Origin: Xylocopa sonorina
Taxonomy: Eukaryota > Arthropoda > Insecta > Hymenoptera > Apidae
Direction: 5' to 3'
Assembly: GCF_050948175.1 (NCBI RefSeq)
Contig: NW_027490118.1
Span: forward strand, 372,001 to 436,000
Length of the DNA: 64,000 bases
The notes beneath the pieces are model-generated. The model saw only the letters and a program-made list of their open reading frames with translations, did no database searches and was not told the origin of the DNA. Within the stretch, counting starts at the first letter, position 1. Every line of letters begins with the position of its first letter. The position numbers and the translations under genes were made by a program. Below, in pieces: positions 46,066 to 58,010 of this stretch.

Positions 46066-47490
46066 TGCTATATTTTTCTAATATTATGATATTATCTATT
46101 TACCTTGAAACGTGAACATGAGGTGCGACATCACATTGAATGGAGCAGTAGAACTTCGTTGCTCCAACAGATAGCCACTATGAAGCACATACGTGTAGCA
46201 CATAACTGCAGAATTCACATTCTTATGAACTGTAAAAGCAGATAAGCATAGCGGTATTCATAGAAGATTACAGCTCACGTACTCTGAAACGTTGGAATAA
46301 GATGCGCCATCGTATTTCATGGAGCAGCAGAACTCCATTGCTTTAGACGCAGACAATGTGAAGAGCCATCCCGTTACATGGAACAGTATGATTGACATTC
46401 TTTTGATGTTCGGAAGCAAATAAGTATAATGCTATGCATAGAAGGTTACAGATTACTTACCTCGAAACGTTATAATTAGATGCGCCATGGCATTGCATTG
46501 ACAATTAAAATTCCGCTGCATTAGCACGCAGACACTGTGATGGCCATTTTTGTTGTATTCTTTTGAAGTACAGAATCAGTCAAGCATAATGACATGCATA
46601 CAGGTTTACGAGATGCGACATCGCATTGCATGGAGCAGTAGAGGTCTAAAGCTTTGACACGCAGACACTGCACTGTACTTTACCTTTACGCGTTGCATTT
46701 AATATCTTATCTACTAACTGTATTGCTCCGAAACGTAGACATCTAGAAACGCTATTCCGTAGCAACAAAGTGTGGCGTTTACATTCTTTTCAAGTGTACA
46801 CGAGGCATACATTACGCGTTGTACTGAATATTACATCTTATCATGAGACATAGAAATGAGAGAAGATATCGCGTATTATGAAGAATTAGAACTGTAATGC
46901 TTCGATACGTAGACATCTAAATACGCCATTCCGTAGCAACCCAGTGTGGCATTTACATTCTTTCGAAGTGTAGACGAGATACACATAACGATCTGCATTG
47001 AATATTGCATGTTATCATGAGACATAGAAATGAGATGCGATATCGCGTTCTATGAAGCGTTAGAACTCTATTGCTTGGAAACGTAGACATCTAGAAACGC
47101 TAATCCGTTGGAAGGAAGTGTGGGATTTACATTCTTTTAATGTGGTGACGAGATAGATTAAACGCGTTTCCTTGAATTACGTCTTATCATGAAACGTAGA
47201 AGGGAGATGCTATGTCGTGTTTTATGAAGCATTAGGACACCTGTGTTTCGAGATGCAGACATCTAGATACGCTATTCCGTAGCATGGAAGTGTAGGATCT
47301 ACATTCTTTTGAAGTGTAGACAAGATATACAAATCGCGTTGCATTGAAGATTACATCTTATCATGAGACACAGAATTGACAAGCGATATCGCTTTCTATG
47401 AAGCATTAGAACTCCATTGCTCCGATATTTAGACATCTGGAAACGTTGTTCCGTAGCAAGGAAGTGTGGCATTTACATTCTAGTGAATTG
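46066..47490 (+). repeat. Main satellite block 7b, plus orientation, about 8 monomers
   Basis: After the orientation switch, 178-type to about 46,670, then an abrupt change to intermediate/174-type (GTAGACATCTAGAAACGC). It stops at the second BEL element. Confidence 0.88.
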
Positions 47491-47502
47491 TATTCGCTGC
47501 AG

Positions 47503-48120
47503 AGCCAGTGTATGTCGTGTCTGCAACCAACAACACAATTCGAAGCTACGCGACGACCACCAACCGGAAGATACATGACTGCAACAGAAAGTCGAAAATT
47601 TTGTACCAATGTTCACAAGCATAGTCGTAGACAGTCACACAACGGAGCTGATGGCCACCGCGATCTCGATCGCGACGAGAAGCCAATCGAGTGGACAACG
47701 TTGAGCGTCACCTGTTCGAGAGCAAGCTTCATTACAGACGACCTGGCAATGAAGCTTAGACTTCTCACGAAAAATAACACCGTTTTTGGAAGCGTTAAAC
47801 CAATTACACAATGTCGCGAATAAATTGCCTCAACGGCGAACAAATCGCGGTTATCGGGCTTCGCGCAGAAGCTCACATTCTTTACGATACCGCGAATCGC
47901 TGGTCCGATACCGGAAGAGCAAATCGATCGTGCGAATATTCCGATTCCGGCAAACGTAAAACTAGCAGATCCACAATTTCACCGACCGGCAAATGTGGAT
48001 TTGTTAATCGGCACCGGCCCCGCTTTATCGTCCCTTATCATTGGCCAGTACAAACTTTCTCCTCGCAACGATCCTAAATTAATCCTCCAAAAGACGCAAT
48101 TTGGATGGATCATCGGGGGG
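47503..48120 (+). pseudogene. BEL/Pao 2 gag end and protease, broken
   Basis: 47,503-47,560 shows the knuckle end (CRASVCRVCNQQ). The protease region follows at about 47,690-47,790 (RASFITDDLAMKLRL) and 47,877-48,120 (PIPEEQIDRANIPIP, PANVDLLIGTGPAL, LQKTQFGWIIGG) in shifting frames. A stop and at least two frameshifts break it. Confidence 0.75.
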
Positions 48121-49760
48121 GAGCGTATCCACATCGGCTTCGTGGAGGAAACATCAAACGTTCGTTAAAACCTTGAATTTGGAACTTCAAAAATTCTGGG
48201 AGCTAGAAGAGGGTCCACACGTACGACACCTACTTTCCGCGGAGCAGGAACGCAAGCAGCAATTTCACGACCACGTTAAGCGAACGCTAACCGGTCGTTA
48301 CATTGTCGCACTGCCGTTCAATGAAAAGAAGATGCAGTTAGGCGAAACTCGGTCGCGCGCCTTCAACCGTCTTCTTTCGCTCGAACGAAAATTCATGAAA
48401 GGTCCAGAGCTGAAACGAGAATACTCCGCCGTCATCGAGGAGTATCTCGGGATGGTACACATGAGCCAGGTACAACCACGCGATTCCTTCTATCTCTCCC
48501 ACCACGCCGTCATCAAAATGTCCAGCTCAACAACGTAGGTTCACGTCGTCTTCGATGGATCTGCAAGATCGAGCAGTGGACTGTCATTGAACGACACGCT
48601 TTTGGCAGGACCAACGATACAGGACATATTCGCGCTTCTCATAAGATTCCGTCAACATACCTATGTCTTAACCGGAGACATCGGGAAGATGTATCGGCAG
48701 TTCCTCGTAAGACCGGAAGACCGCCGATACTAGCCGATATTATGGCGAGATAACAATGGAAAGGTGAAAACGTACGAGCTGAACACGGTTATGTTCGGAC
48801 TATCTTTAGCGCCTTTCCTTGCCATCAGGTGCATTCATCAGCTAGCGGACGACGAAAAGGTGAATGCTCCTTTCGCATCGACCGTGCTCCAGCGAGATCT
48901 ATACGTCGACGATCTCTTAACTGGCACAGATAATTACGAAGATGTTAGACAACTATGGGACCAGGTAATCAAGCTACTTAACCGCGGCAGCCTCCACATT
49001 CAACAATGGGTCTCGAACGAACCGAAACTTTTAGCAGGACTTCCGGAAGGCGAAATTCACCCAAAGTATTTTGGAGACGCAACCATGAAAACTCTCGGCG
49101 TCTCGTGGCACACGCAGAACGACAGAATCATCTATTCCGTAGATCGAAACATCGATACGAGGATCATCAAACGCACGATCTTATCCACTATAGCAAAAAT
49201 ATTCGACCCATTAGGTTTACTGGCGCCAGTAATAATAACGGCAAAAGTATTTATGCAACAACTTTGGAAACTGCAATTGGCCTGGGACGAATCGCTACCA
49301 ACCAGCCTCCATACAGAATGGTTCACGTACGTGAGGGAATTGCAGTTACATAACGAAACATTCTTCGAGCGACACGTATGCCAATCGAAGGTGCGAAGAG
49401 TGGAATTACACGGGTTCTGCGACGCGAGCGAACGAGCATACGGAGCGTGCGTGTATGTACGGTTAATCGACAATCGCGGACGATTTAAAACGAGACTGTT
49501 ATGCGCAAAATTTCGGGTCGCGCCAGTAAAAGTTGTCAGCCTCGCACGTCTCGAACTTTGCGGTGCGGTGCTACTGACGTCATTATTTTCTAACGTCCGA
49601 AATAGTAATGCACGCCGATTCGAATCGATTAACTTCTGGACGGATTCCACGATAGTTTTAATTTGGCTGCAATGCGAACCAGCCACGCAAAAACATTCGT
49701 GGCAAATCCAAGCGAGTGGCCGAAATCCAAGCGAAGACCGATAGCGGCACGTCAGGTCAA
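48121..49760 (+). pseudogene. BEL/Pao 2 reverse transcriptase and RNase H, broken
   Basis: 48,155-48,538 is the region before the fingers (LELQKFWELEE, ALPFNEKK, MVHMSQV). Reverse transcriptase follows with VFDGSARSSSGLSLND, LTGDIGKMYRQ, FGLSLAPF and the catalytic YVDD at 48,902-48,913. The linker AKIFDPLGLLAPV and RNase H (ELHGFCDASERAYGACVYVR, LARLELCGA, FWTDSTIVL) run to 49,740. Lesions are TAG at 48,536-48,538 and 48,731-48,733, a frameshift around 49,720 and TAG at 49,742-49,744. Between 48,764 and 49,744 there are 326 uninterrupted codons. It would copy element RNA to DNA if intact. Confidence 0.88.
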
Positions 49761-51120
49761 ACGACAATCCAGCGGACCTCATATAGGGAGGACGAACATC
49801 GGCGGAATTCTTGATGCCCTCCATCTGGCGTCATGGACCATCGTGGTTTGCCGACGATAACAGGGATTGGCCGAAATCTACTTTCAACCTCGTTTCGGAA
49901 ATACCCGATATTCTTGCCCATACATGCTTGGCAACGACCATCTGTAGCAACGAAATTCTCGGCCGCTATTCAGACATCGCCAAATTAAGGAGGATCGTCG
50001 CGTATTGCCTCCGATTTCGCAGAAATCATTGTAACGCAGGACCTCTAACCGACCTCTAACCGAGAGGTCCACGACGCTAATGATCGGATCTTGAGGCTCG
50101 TGCAGGCCTCCGCGTTCGAAAAAGGGATCCGAAATTTGAAGAACGGTACAGAGCTGCATCCAAAAAGTAACCGGCTTTCGCTGTAGCCATTCTTAGACGA
50201 AACGGGAATTCTACGGGTAGGCGGTCGACTACAAAACGCAAACATTCCGTTCGGACAGAAACACACGATACTGCTTCCAAGATCGCATCACATCACCGAT
50301 CTGATCATTCGTCACACGCATTTAGAGGGACATCATTCGGATATCAATACCACGCTGGCGACACTAAGGCAGAGATATTGGCCAATTTATAATTGCGGAA
50401 CAGATTATTGCCGTCCTTTTTATATCAAGGAAAAACGTTTCCAAAATTGTGCGCGAGTAAAAATCTATGTAGCAGTGTTTGTGTGCTTTGCAACGAGAGC
50501 GGTCCATCCTGAGCTCGTCGGTGACATGACTACCGAAGCGTTCATCGCGGCATTCAAACGCTTCATCCGTAGTAGGAACATCTGTCGGAACATTTATTCC
50601 GACAACGGGACAAATTTCGTTGGAGTGAATAACGAATTAAGCGCACTGTACCAAAACCTGCAAACGGACGATCAGGTAAGACACTTCCTCACGAGCACGG
50701 AAATATCGTGGCATTTCATGCCAGCTCTATCTTCCAATGTCGGCGGCATTTGGGACGAAGCTGTTATATCGATCAAACACCACATCAAACGAATGTCGGG
50801 GAAGAACTGTTTACGTTCGAGCAGTTCAACACGTTCGCGATCGAAATCGAACGACCAAGGGCTCCCACGTGATTTAGAAAAGAACCCTCGTAGTCTTAAG
50901 GGATGACTACCACTCGCCTTTGCAGTGGCACCGCGGTCGAGTCGAAGAGGTGCACCCAGGTCTAGACAAGATCATCCGAGCGGTCACCGTACGGACCAGC
51001 CACGGGGTCTACAAACGCAACGTCAAGCAGCTAGCGAAGCTGCCCACATCCGAGACGACAGCGTGAACCATCGACGTCGCGGCGATATTCAGATCAATCC
51101 GATCTAGATTGATCGACACG
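49761..51120 (+). pseudogene. BEL/Pao 2 integrase, broken
   Basis: From about 50,080 to 50,400 degraded pieces of the zinc-binding domain can be read (GGRLQNANIPFG, HAHLEGHHSD-like). The core at 50,475-50,906 has AVHPELVGDMTTEAF, the second Asp in IYSDNGTNFVG (about 50,600), and WDEAV near 50,755. The usual WEAAV would place Glu where Asp stands here, so the third catalytic residue may be altered. Stops near 50,185 and 50,904 and frameshifts interrupt it. The tail to 51,100 is the C-terminal domain. Confidence 0.75.
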
Positions 51121-51140
51121 GTCTCTCAACGGGGGGAACA

Positions 51141-51245
51141 TGTTTCGACCGACGGAACAAATAAAACGTGGAGTCTTCGAAGACTTCATTTACTATACGT
51201 TTGTGACGAAAAGGCTATTTTTGAGACTAAGACATTTTAAGTAAT
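51141..51245 (+). repeat. BEL/Pao 2 3' LTR, first 105 bp only
   Basis: Starts TGTTTCGACC right after the polypurine tract and ends in satellite, so most of the LTR is lost. Confidence 0.65.
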
Positions 51246-52738
51246 TTCGTAAATATATCTACTGCTTCGATATATGGACATTTTAAAACGCTATCCTGTG
51301 GCAAGGAAGTGTGAAATGTACATTCTTTCGAAGTTTACATGCAGATACACAAATCGCTTTGCATAGAATATTACATCTTATCAGGAAACATTGAAATGAG
51401 ATGCGTCAACGGGTTGAATGATGTATTAGAACTACATTGCTTCGACACGTTGACATCTAGAAAAGTTATGCCCTTGCAAGAAAGTGTAGGAATCAAAATC
51501 TTTTAAAGTGTAGACGCAGAAGAGCATATACGCAATAGAGCACCAAATCTGCGTACATACTTTGAGCTATTGATATGAAATACGCTATTGCGGTTTATGA
51601 AGCACTAGAGGTCCATTGCTTCGATGCGTACACATATAGCAACGCTATTTCGTTGCAAGGAAATGTGGGATTTACATTCTATTGAAATGTTGACGAGTCA
51701 TACATGACGCCTTGCATTGAATATTACATCTTATCATGAGACATAGAAATGAGATACGATTTCGCATTTTCTGAAGAATTAGAAAAAGCTATTGCTTCGA
51801 TGCGTAGACATTTAGAAACACTATTCCGTAGCAAGAAAGTGTGGCATTTACATCCTTTTGAAGTGTAGACGAGATATATATAACGCATTGGATTGAATAT
51901 TACAGCTTACCGACAGACATAGAAATAATATGCGATATCGCGATCTACGAAGCATTAGAACCATAATGCTTCGATACGCAGACATCTAGAAACGCTATTC
52001 CGTTGCAAGGAGGCGTGGAATTTACATTCTTTTGAAGTGTAAACGAGATATACATAACGCGTTGCATTGATTCTTACATCTTGTCATGAGACGTAGGAAT
52101 GAGATGCGATATCGCGTTTTATGAAGCATTAGAACTCTATTGCTTCTATTTGTGGACATCTAGAGATGCTATACCGTGGCAAGGAAGTGTGGGCTTTACA
52201 TTCGTTTGATGTGCTGACGAGATATACATAACGCTTTGCATTGATATTACATTTTATCATGAGACAACGGAATGTGATGCCAAATAGCGTTTTATGAAGC
52301 ATAAAAATTCTATTGCATTGGTACGTAGACATCTAGAATCACTATTCCGGAGCAAGGAAGTTTGGCATTTACATTCTTTTGAATTGTTGTCGAGATATAC
52401 ATAACGCGTAGCAGTGATATTACACCTTAACATGAAAAATAGAAATGACATGGGATATCGTCTTTTATGAAGCATTAGAACTCCTTTGCTTCGATACGTA
52501 GACATCTAGAAACGGTATTCCGAAGCAAGGAATTGTGGCATTTACATTCTTTTGAAGTGTAGACGAGGTATACATAACACTTCGCAATGAATATTATATC
52601 TTATCATGAAACATAGAAATGAGATGCGATATCGTGTTTAAAGCATTAGAACTCTATTGCTTCGATACATAGACATCTGGAAGCGCTATTTCCTAGCAAG
52701 GAAGTGTGGTATTTACATTCATTTGAAGTGTAGACGAG
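51245..52738 (+). repeat. Main satellite block 8, plus orientation, about 8.5 monomers
   Basis: Intermediate monomers shifting to 174-type at 52,560-52,738. Confidence 0.9.
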
Positions 52739-53014
52739 CTTAATGGAAAACGCGACTACGAATCGGTTATAGCATAAGATAGATGCTGGTCGCGGTTCAA
52801 GTGGCACTGCGAGTTTTTTGCCCGCATCAGGGCAGGCAGTAGGATGTGGGCGGCCTGCAGCCCCCCCCCCCTTAAACCCCACGACAGGCACGAGCGAGGC
52901 TGCTGTGCATATGCTGCTGAAAGATGCTGCTGGCTCGCGATTCGGATCAGCCTCATCGGGTCCTGGCAGAAGATTAATTGTTGGGCAGGCGGTTTGGAGC
53001 GCACTGTTGATGAT

Positions 53015-54045
53015 ACCAATGAATATGAAAATAGATATGGATACGAAATGCGTATATAAAGGAGAAAAAGAAAGCCTCGGAGGGCACAGGCACGAAAGGA
53101 GATGCATCAAGAGCCGAAGTAAGGGAACCAAAAAGAAAGAGCAGGATAATGAAAAAGCTACCGATAAGAATAACGCCCTTACTTTCAAATAGATGAATAG
53201 ACTGCCACACATCAGACGCAATGAGAGATATTATGAGCGAGGATACGACGAAAGTAATGACATATTAGAAAACGTTAGTAGGAAACATCAGGCGTATGAA
53301 AAAACTGAGATCGAACGCTTAATGGAACTAGTGGCGAACGGTACAGAGAGAAATGAAGCAATTAAAGTAGCAGTAAGTATTCGAGAACTAACAACGGGAT
53401 GAGGAAAAGCAGGAGAAATGACAGATTTGCGAAAAGATGACGCAATAAAATCGAGAGCCGGAGATATACTCCTGGAATTTAACAAGATAAAAGGTGTAGA
53501 GAACATAATAAAGGAGGTAAAAGGAACTCTATAAAAAGAATTCGAAGAAAAACATACGAGTGCGAGTATACTGCTCCAACTAAGGGACATATTCCCGTTA
53601 GGTGACCAGAAAAGAAATGAATGATTACATGAAGCGAACACTGAAAATAATCGAAGAAAAGGATAGCGGTATAAACGTCAAGTTGTTTAAACAAACGTGG
53701 AGAGGCTACCGAGTCGCGTTATTTGAATTTGGACAGGAATACAGTAAAAAGCTGGAGGAGGTCCAACGACTCAGAATAGCATTAACACCTTGTCTCTGCA
53801 AAGTGCTACCGAGAATAGAGAGATGCTTCAAATGTCATAAAGTGGGACCTATCGGCAGAAATTGCAAGGAATTCAAGGATAAAAAGGAAACCTACAGAAG
53901 ATGCGGATTCCAGAATCATACGATGATTGATTGAGTCGCAAACAAACCGAAATGTATTATTTGCAGCGAGGCAGGAGGAAAGAATCCGTACACCAGACAC
54001 GTTAACGGAGCTTTAATTGTCCGGTCTACAGAGACGCTTTGATAG
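53015..54045 (+). pseudogene. R1-clade ORF1 (gag-like), broken
   Basis: A charged N-terminal part with several in-frame stops (near 53,190, 53,400 and 53,532), then 53,602-53,934 with FKQTWRGYRVALFEF, VQRLRIALTPCLCKVLPRI and a decayed set of CCHC knuckles (RCFKCHKVGPIGRNC, with Pro where His is expected; RRCGFQNHTMID, then a stop where Cys fits; then KCIICSEAGGKN). ORF1 binds element RNA in intact elements. Confidence 0.8.
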
Positions 54046-54054
54046 AAAAGAACA

Positions 54055-54699
54055 GGAAACGAATATGGAATTGAAAGTTCTACAAATCGATCTGAACAGA
54101 TGCCGAATCGTGTAAGAAATCATGCAGAAAATGTATGAATACTGATTGCAAGACGAGAACGTTGACGCTCCGATATGGATAACCGGTGTTAATCGAAAAT
54201 GTTGCACATGTGGCACCACGTACTCCTCGAGCGGAATCGTTCATGCAATGCTCGAAGGAACAAAAGTTATAAGCTGTTACTTTTCGCCTAACAGGAACGG
54301 AAAGAAATCGAAGAATATATAAACGAAATTGAGGTTAACATAGAAAAGGTAGAGAAAGCAAGCAGAATGATAATCGTAGGAGACCTGATCGAAAAATCGG
54401 TAATCTTGGGTGGTAAGGAGAACAACCATAGAGAGGAAAAGATCATCAAAATGACTCTAAGAAACGATCTAATAGCGACGAATCCGAAAGAAGAATATAT
54501 ATACTTTAAGAACCGAATCAAATCAAAAATAGACATAATGTTAATAGGAGGTTCCATATATGCTAAGTTGCGTAAAGCACAAGAGTTTGAAATATTTTCA
54601 GCGTCGGACTGTCAATACGTACTACATACCTTCCAGAGTACGAATTACAAGAATACCGAAGAGGGATTTGCAAGCCTGGATGGAAAGAAAGCGAACTGA
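54055..54699 (+). pseudogene. R1-clade ORF2, endonuclease domain, broken and truncated
   Basis: MELKVLQIDLNRCRIV opens the AP-endonuclease-like domain of ORF2 (typically LQINLNRCR). Then VISCYFSPN, MIIVGDL (usually GGDFN, so the catalytic Asp-Asn position reads DL), and SASDCQYVL (usually SDH, with the catalytic His lost to Cys). Stops near 54,113 and 54,149 and shifts break the frame. The reverse transcriptase that would follow is missing. Confidence 0.78.
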
Positions 54700-54734
54700 G
54701 GCGATGCAAATAAATGATCGACTTATACAAAATA

Positions 54735-56335
54735 TATATATAAGCGATCGCATTTCACAGTGTCTGCGTGTCAAAGCATTACAGTTCTCATGCATCATAG
54801 ATCGTGATAGCGCATTCCATTTCAACGTTTCAAAGTAGGTAAGATGTAATATTCGATGTAACGCGTACCGTTTATCTGCTGCCAGGCTTCAAAAGAATGT
54901 GAATCCTAAAGTTTCTTTCAAGGGGATAGCATATCTGGATGTCTACGTGTCGATGAAATAGAGATCTAATGCTTCATTCAACGTGATGTCGCAACTCATT
55001 TCAATGAATCATGGTAAATTGCAATATTCTATGCAATATGTTATATTTGTCTGCATCTAGACTTTAGAAAGATGTGAATCCTACACTTGCTAACAACAGA
55101 ATATCGTTTCCAGATCTCTACGTGTCCAAGCAACACATTTCCAATACTTCATGCAGCGCGATGTTCCCTCTCATTTCAACGTTTCAAAGCAAAGAATCTG
55201 TAATCATCTATCCATAACATTATGCTTAACTGCTAGAGGTCTTCAATAGAATGTGAATTATATAATTCTATGCAACGGCATGGCGCTCCGTAGTGTCTGT
55301 CTGTTAAAACAATAGAGCTAGAATTCTCCATGCAACGCTATGGCATATCCCATTTCATCGTTTTAAAGTAAGTATGCTGTAATCTCTTATGCATAGCACT
55401 ATGCTTATCTGCTTTAAAACTTCATAAGAATGTAAATACTACAGCTCCATGCAACAGGATTGCCCTTCGTAGCGTCTACATGTCGAGACAATAGAGTACT
55501 TATGCACCATACAATGCAATGACTCACCTCATTTCAACGTTTCGAATTAAGTAAGCTGTAATCTTCTATACATAGCATTATAATCATCTGCTTCTACACT
55601 ACAAAAGAATGTGAATTCTACAGATCCATGCAACGGAATGGCGTTTCATAGTGTCCGCGTGTAAAAGCAATAGATTTCTACTGCTCCCTCCAACCCAATG
55701 ACGCAGCTAATTTCAGTGTATCAAAGTAAGTAAGCTGTATTCTTCTATGCATAACATTATGCTTGTTTGCTTCTGCACTTCAAAATAAAGTGATTTCTAC
55801 AGTACCATCCAACAGGATGGCGCTTCATAAAGTCTGCTTGTAAAAGCGATGGAGCTCTATTGCTTCATGCATTGCGATGGCGCATCCCATGCCAACGTAT
55901 CAGAGTATATAAGCTGTAATCTTCTGTGCATGGTATTATGCTTATTTGCTTCAAACTTCAAAGGAATGTGAATTCTTTTTTTGGAATGGGATGGCGCTTC
56001 ATAGTTTCTGTGATTTAAAGCAATGGAGATCTAATCTCCATGCAACGCGATGGCGCATGTCATGCCAACGTTCCAAAGTACGTAAGCTGTAATCCATGCA
56101 TACCATTACGGTTATCTACTTCTGTACTATATAAGTTTGTAAATTCTACGTATCCATGCAACAGGATGGTGCTTCACAGTGTCTGCGTCTCAAAATTATA
56201 GATTTATAATGCTCCATGCAAAGCGATGGCTCATCTCTTTTCAACGATTCATGGTAAGTAAGCTGTAATTCTCTATACATCGCATTATGCTTATCTGCTT
56301 CTACATCTGAAAAGAATGTAATTCTATGGTTGTCT
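54735..56335 (-). repeat. Main satellite block 9a, minus orientation, about 9 monomers
   Basis: 178-type inverted. Spacing of the TTC(A/T)AAAGAATG landmark is 178-180 (55,421, 55,599, 55,779). Confidence 0.92.
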
Positions 56336-56664
56336 GTGTTGCATTATTTCACATGCCAACGGCGGAACAAAAGTGAATCTTGTGTTAAGAAATAGAATCC
56401 AGTATATAAACTGTAGAATAGTTCTATCAGTTCGAGTAAGGTTCCCGACTGTTTATACCTAGAGGCCTGAAAGAATAACACGTGCAGACTTTGCGTTGTC
56501 AATTCTTTCTTGGTGGGGAGGACCCTAAATTTCCTATACAGAGTCCGCAAAATTAGTAGACCTTACAAAACGTACGGACGTGCCTTCAAACTTTAAGAAT
56601 AATGCTAAAGACTGTAAAGAACTCTGGGCAGCTTTTCATTTATTATTGTTACCAATAATTCAAT
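56336..56664. other. 330-bp unidentified insert in satellite
   Basis: Non-satellite DNA between satellite monomers in the same orientation. A 68-codon minus frame (56,550-56,344) is present but shows no motif. No terminal inverted repeats are obvious. It may be a small mobile-element fragment. Confidence 0.4.
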
Positions 56665-58008
56665 ACTAAAGAACGTGTATTCTACAGATCCATGCAACGG
56701 AGTAGCGCTTCATAGTGTCTGCGTTTCAAAGCAATGGAGTTCTATTGCTCCATCCGATGCGATTGCGCAACTCATTTTACGATTCAAAGTAAGTATGCTG
56801 TAGTCTTCTATGCATAGTATTATGCTTATCAGCTCTGGCACTTCAAAAGAATATGAATACAACGCTGCATACAACGGAATGGCGCTTCATAGTGTCTGAG
56901 CGCCAAAAGCAGTATAGCACTATTGCTCCATGCAATGCAATGGCATATCCCATTTCATCATGTCAAAATGAGTTATTTGTATTCTTCTATGCATAGCGTT
57001 ATACTTACCTTATACTTACCTGCTACTACACTTCAAAAGAATATTAATTCTACATGGCCAAGCAAGAAGATGTCCCTTCATACAGCCTGCCTGTTGGTAC
57101 AGCAGGGTCCTAATGCTCCATGACATGCGGTGGCGAATCTTACATCAATATTTCCGCGTAAGTAAGCTCAAACATTCTATGCATAGGATTACGCTTGTCA
57201 GCTTTTACACTTCAGAGATATGTGAATTCTGAAACCGTTTCTTGAAACGGGATTACGCTTCGAATTGTCTGCGTGTCGTAACAATAGAGCTCTAATGCTA
57301 TATGCAATGCAATGGGCCACTTCATTTCAACGTTACAGACTTTGTAAGCAGTAACCTTATATGCATAGCATTATGTTATCGGGGTCCGTCCGTATAGTGT
57401 CTGCGTGTCAAGGAAGTAGGGTTTTAGTGCTCTATGCCATGCGATAGCGCATCTCATTTCAACGTATAGAAGTAAGTAAGCTGTAATTTACTATGCATTG
57501 CATTATGCCGTCTGCTTCTACTCTAAAAGAATGTAAGTTCTACAGTTCCACGCAACAGGAAGGAGCTTCATAATGTCTACGTGTCAAAGCAACGGAGTTC
57601 TAATGCCCCATTCAGTACGGGGGTGAATCTCATTCCAACGTTTCAATCTAAGTAAACTGCATTCCTCCATGCATAGCATTGTGCTTCTCTGCTTGTAAAC
57701 TTCAAGAGAATGTGAATTCCACAGTTCCCTGCAACGGGATGGAGCTTCACTGTTCCTTCGTGTCAAAGGAGTAGAGTCCTATTGCTTCATGCAATGCGAT
57801 CTCGCATCTTATTTCGACGTTTCAAAGTAAGTGAGCTGTATTGTCTACGCAGAGCATTATGCTTATCTGCTTCTACACTTCAAACAAATGTAAATTCGAC
57901 TGTACCTTACACCGGGCTGAGGTTTCATATTGCCTGCTTGCCAAAGCTGTAGTCATCTAATGCTCCACACAATGCGATGGCACATCTGATTTCTACGTTT
58001 AGCACGTT
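56665..58008 (-). repeat. Main satellite block 9b, minus orientation, about 7.5 monomers
   Basis: 178-type inverted, uninterrupted to the piggyBac end at 58,011. Confidence 0.92.
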
Positions 58009-58010
58009 GA

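Larger units (their letters stand above)
47497..51245 (+). mobile_element. BEL/Pao LTR retrotransposon 2 (plus, both ends cut)
   Basis: Starts inside the gag zinc knuckle and continues through protease, reverse transcriptase, RNase H and integrase to the polypurine tract (CGGGGGGAA at about 51,130) and the first 105 bp of the 3' LTR (TGTTTCGACCGACGG at 51,141). The 5' LTR and most of gag are missing. It is GC-richer than satellite and from a different family than element 1. Confidence 0.88.
52738..54735 (+). mobile_element. R1-clade non-LTR retrotransposon, 5' half
   Basis: The 5' end GAGCTTAATGGAAAACGC is shared with 17,887. A leader of about 270 bp contains an 11-base C run (52,861-52,871), then ORF1 and the start of ORF2, ending at about 54,735 where satellite begins. 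3' truncation is odd for this class, which normally loses its 5' end. Confidence 0.85.

Noticed and set aside
48764..49744. Intact reverse transcriptase gene
   Set aside because: The 326-codon frame is only part of pol. Stops at 48,536 and 48,731 and the shift after 49,720 break the polyprotein.
52818..53192. 124-codon frame as start of a gene
   Set aside because: It begins in the 5' leader of the R1-clade element beside the C run, and its frame does not join the ORF1 similarity cleanly.
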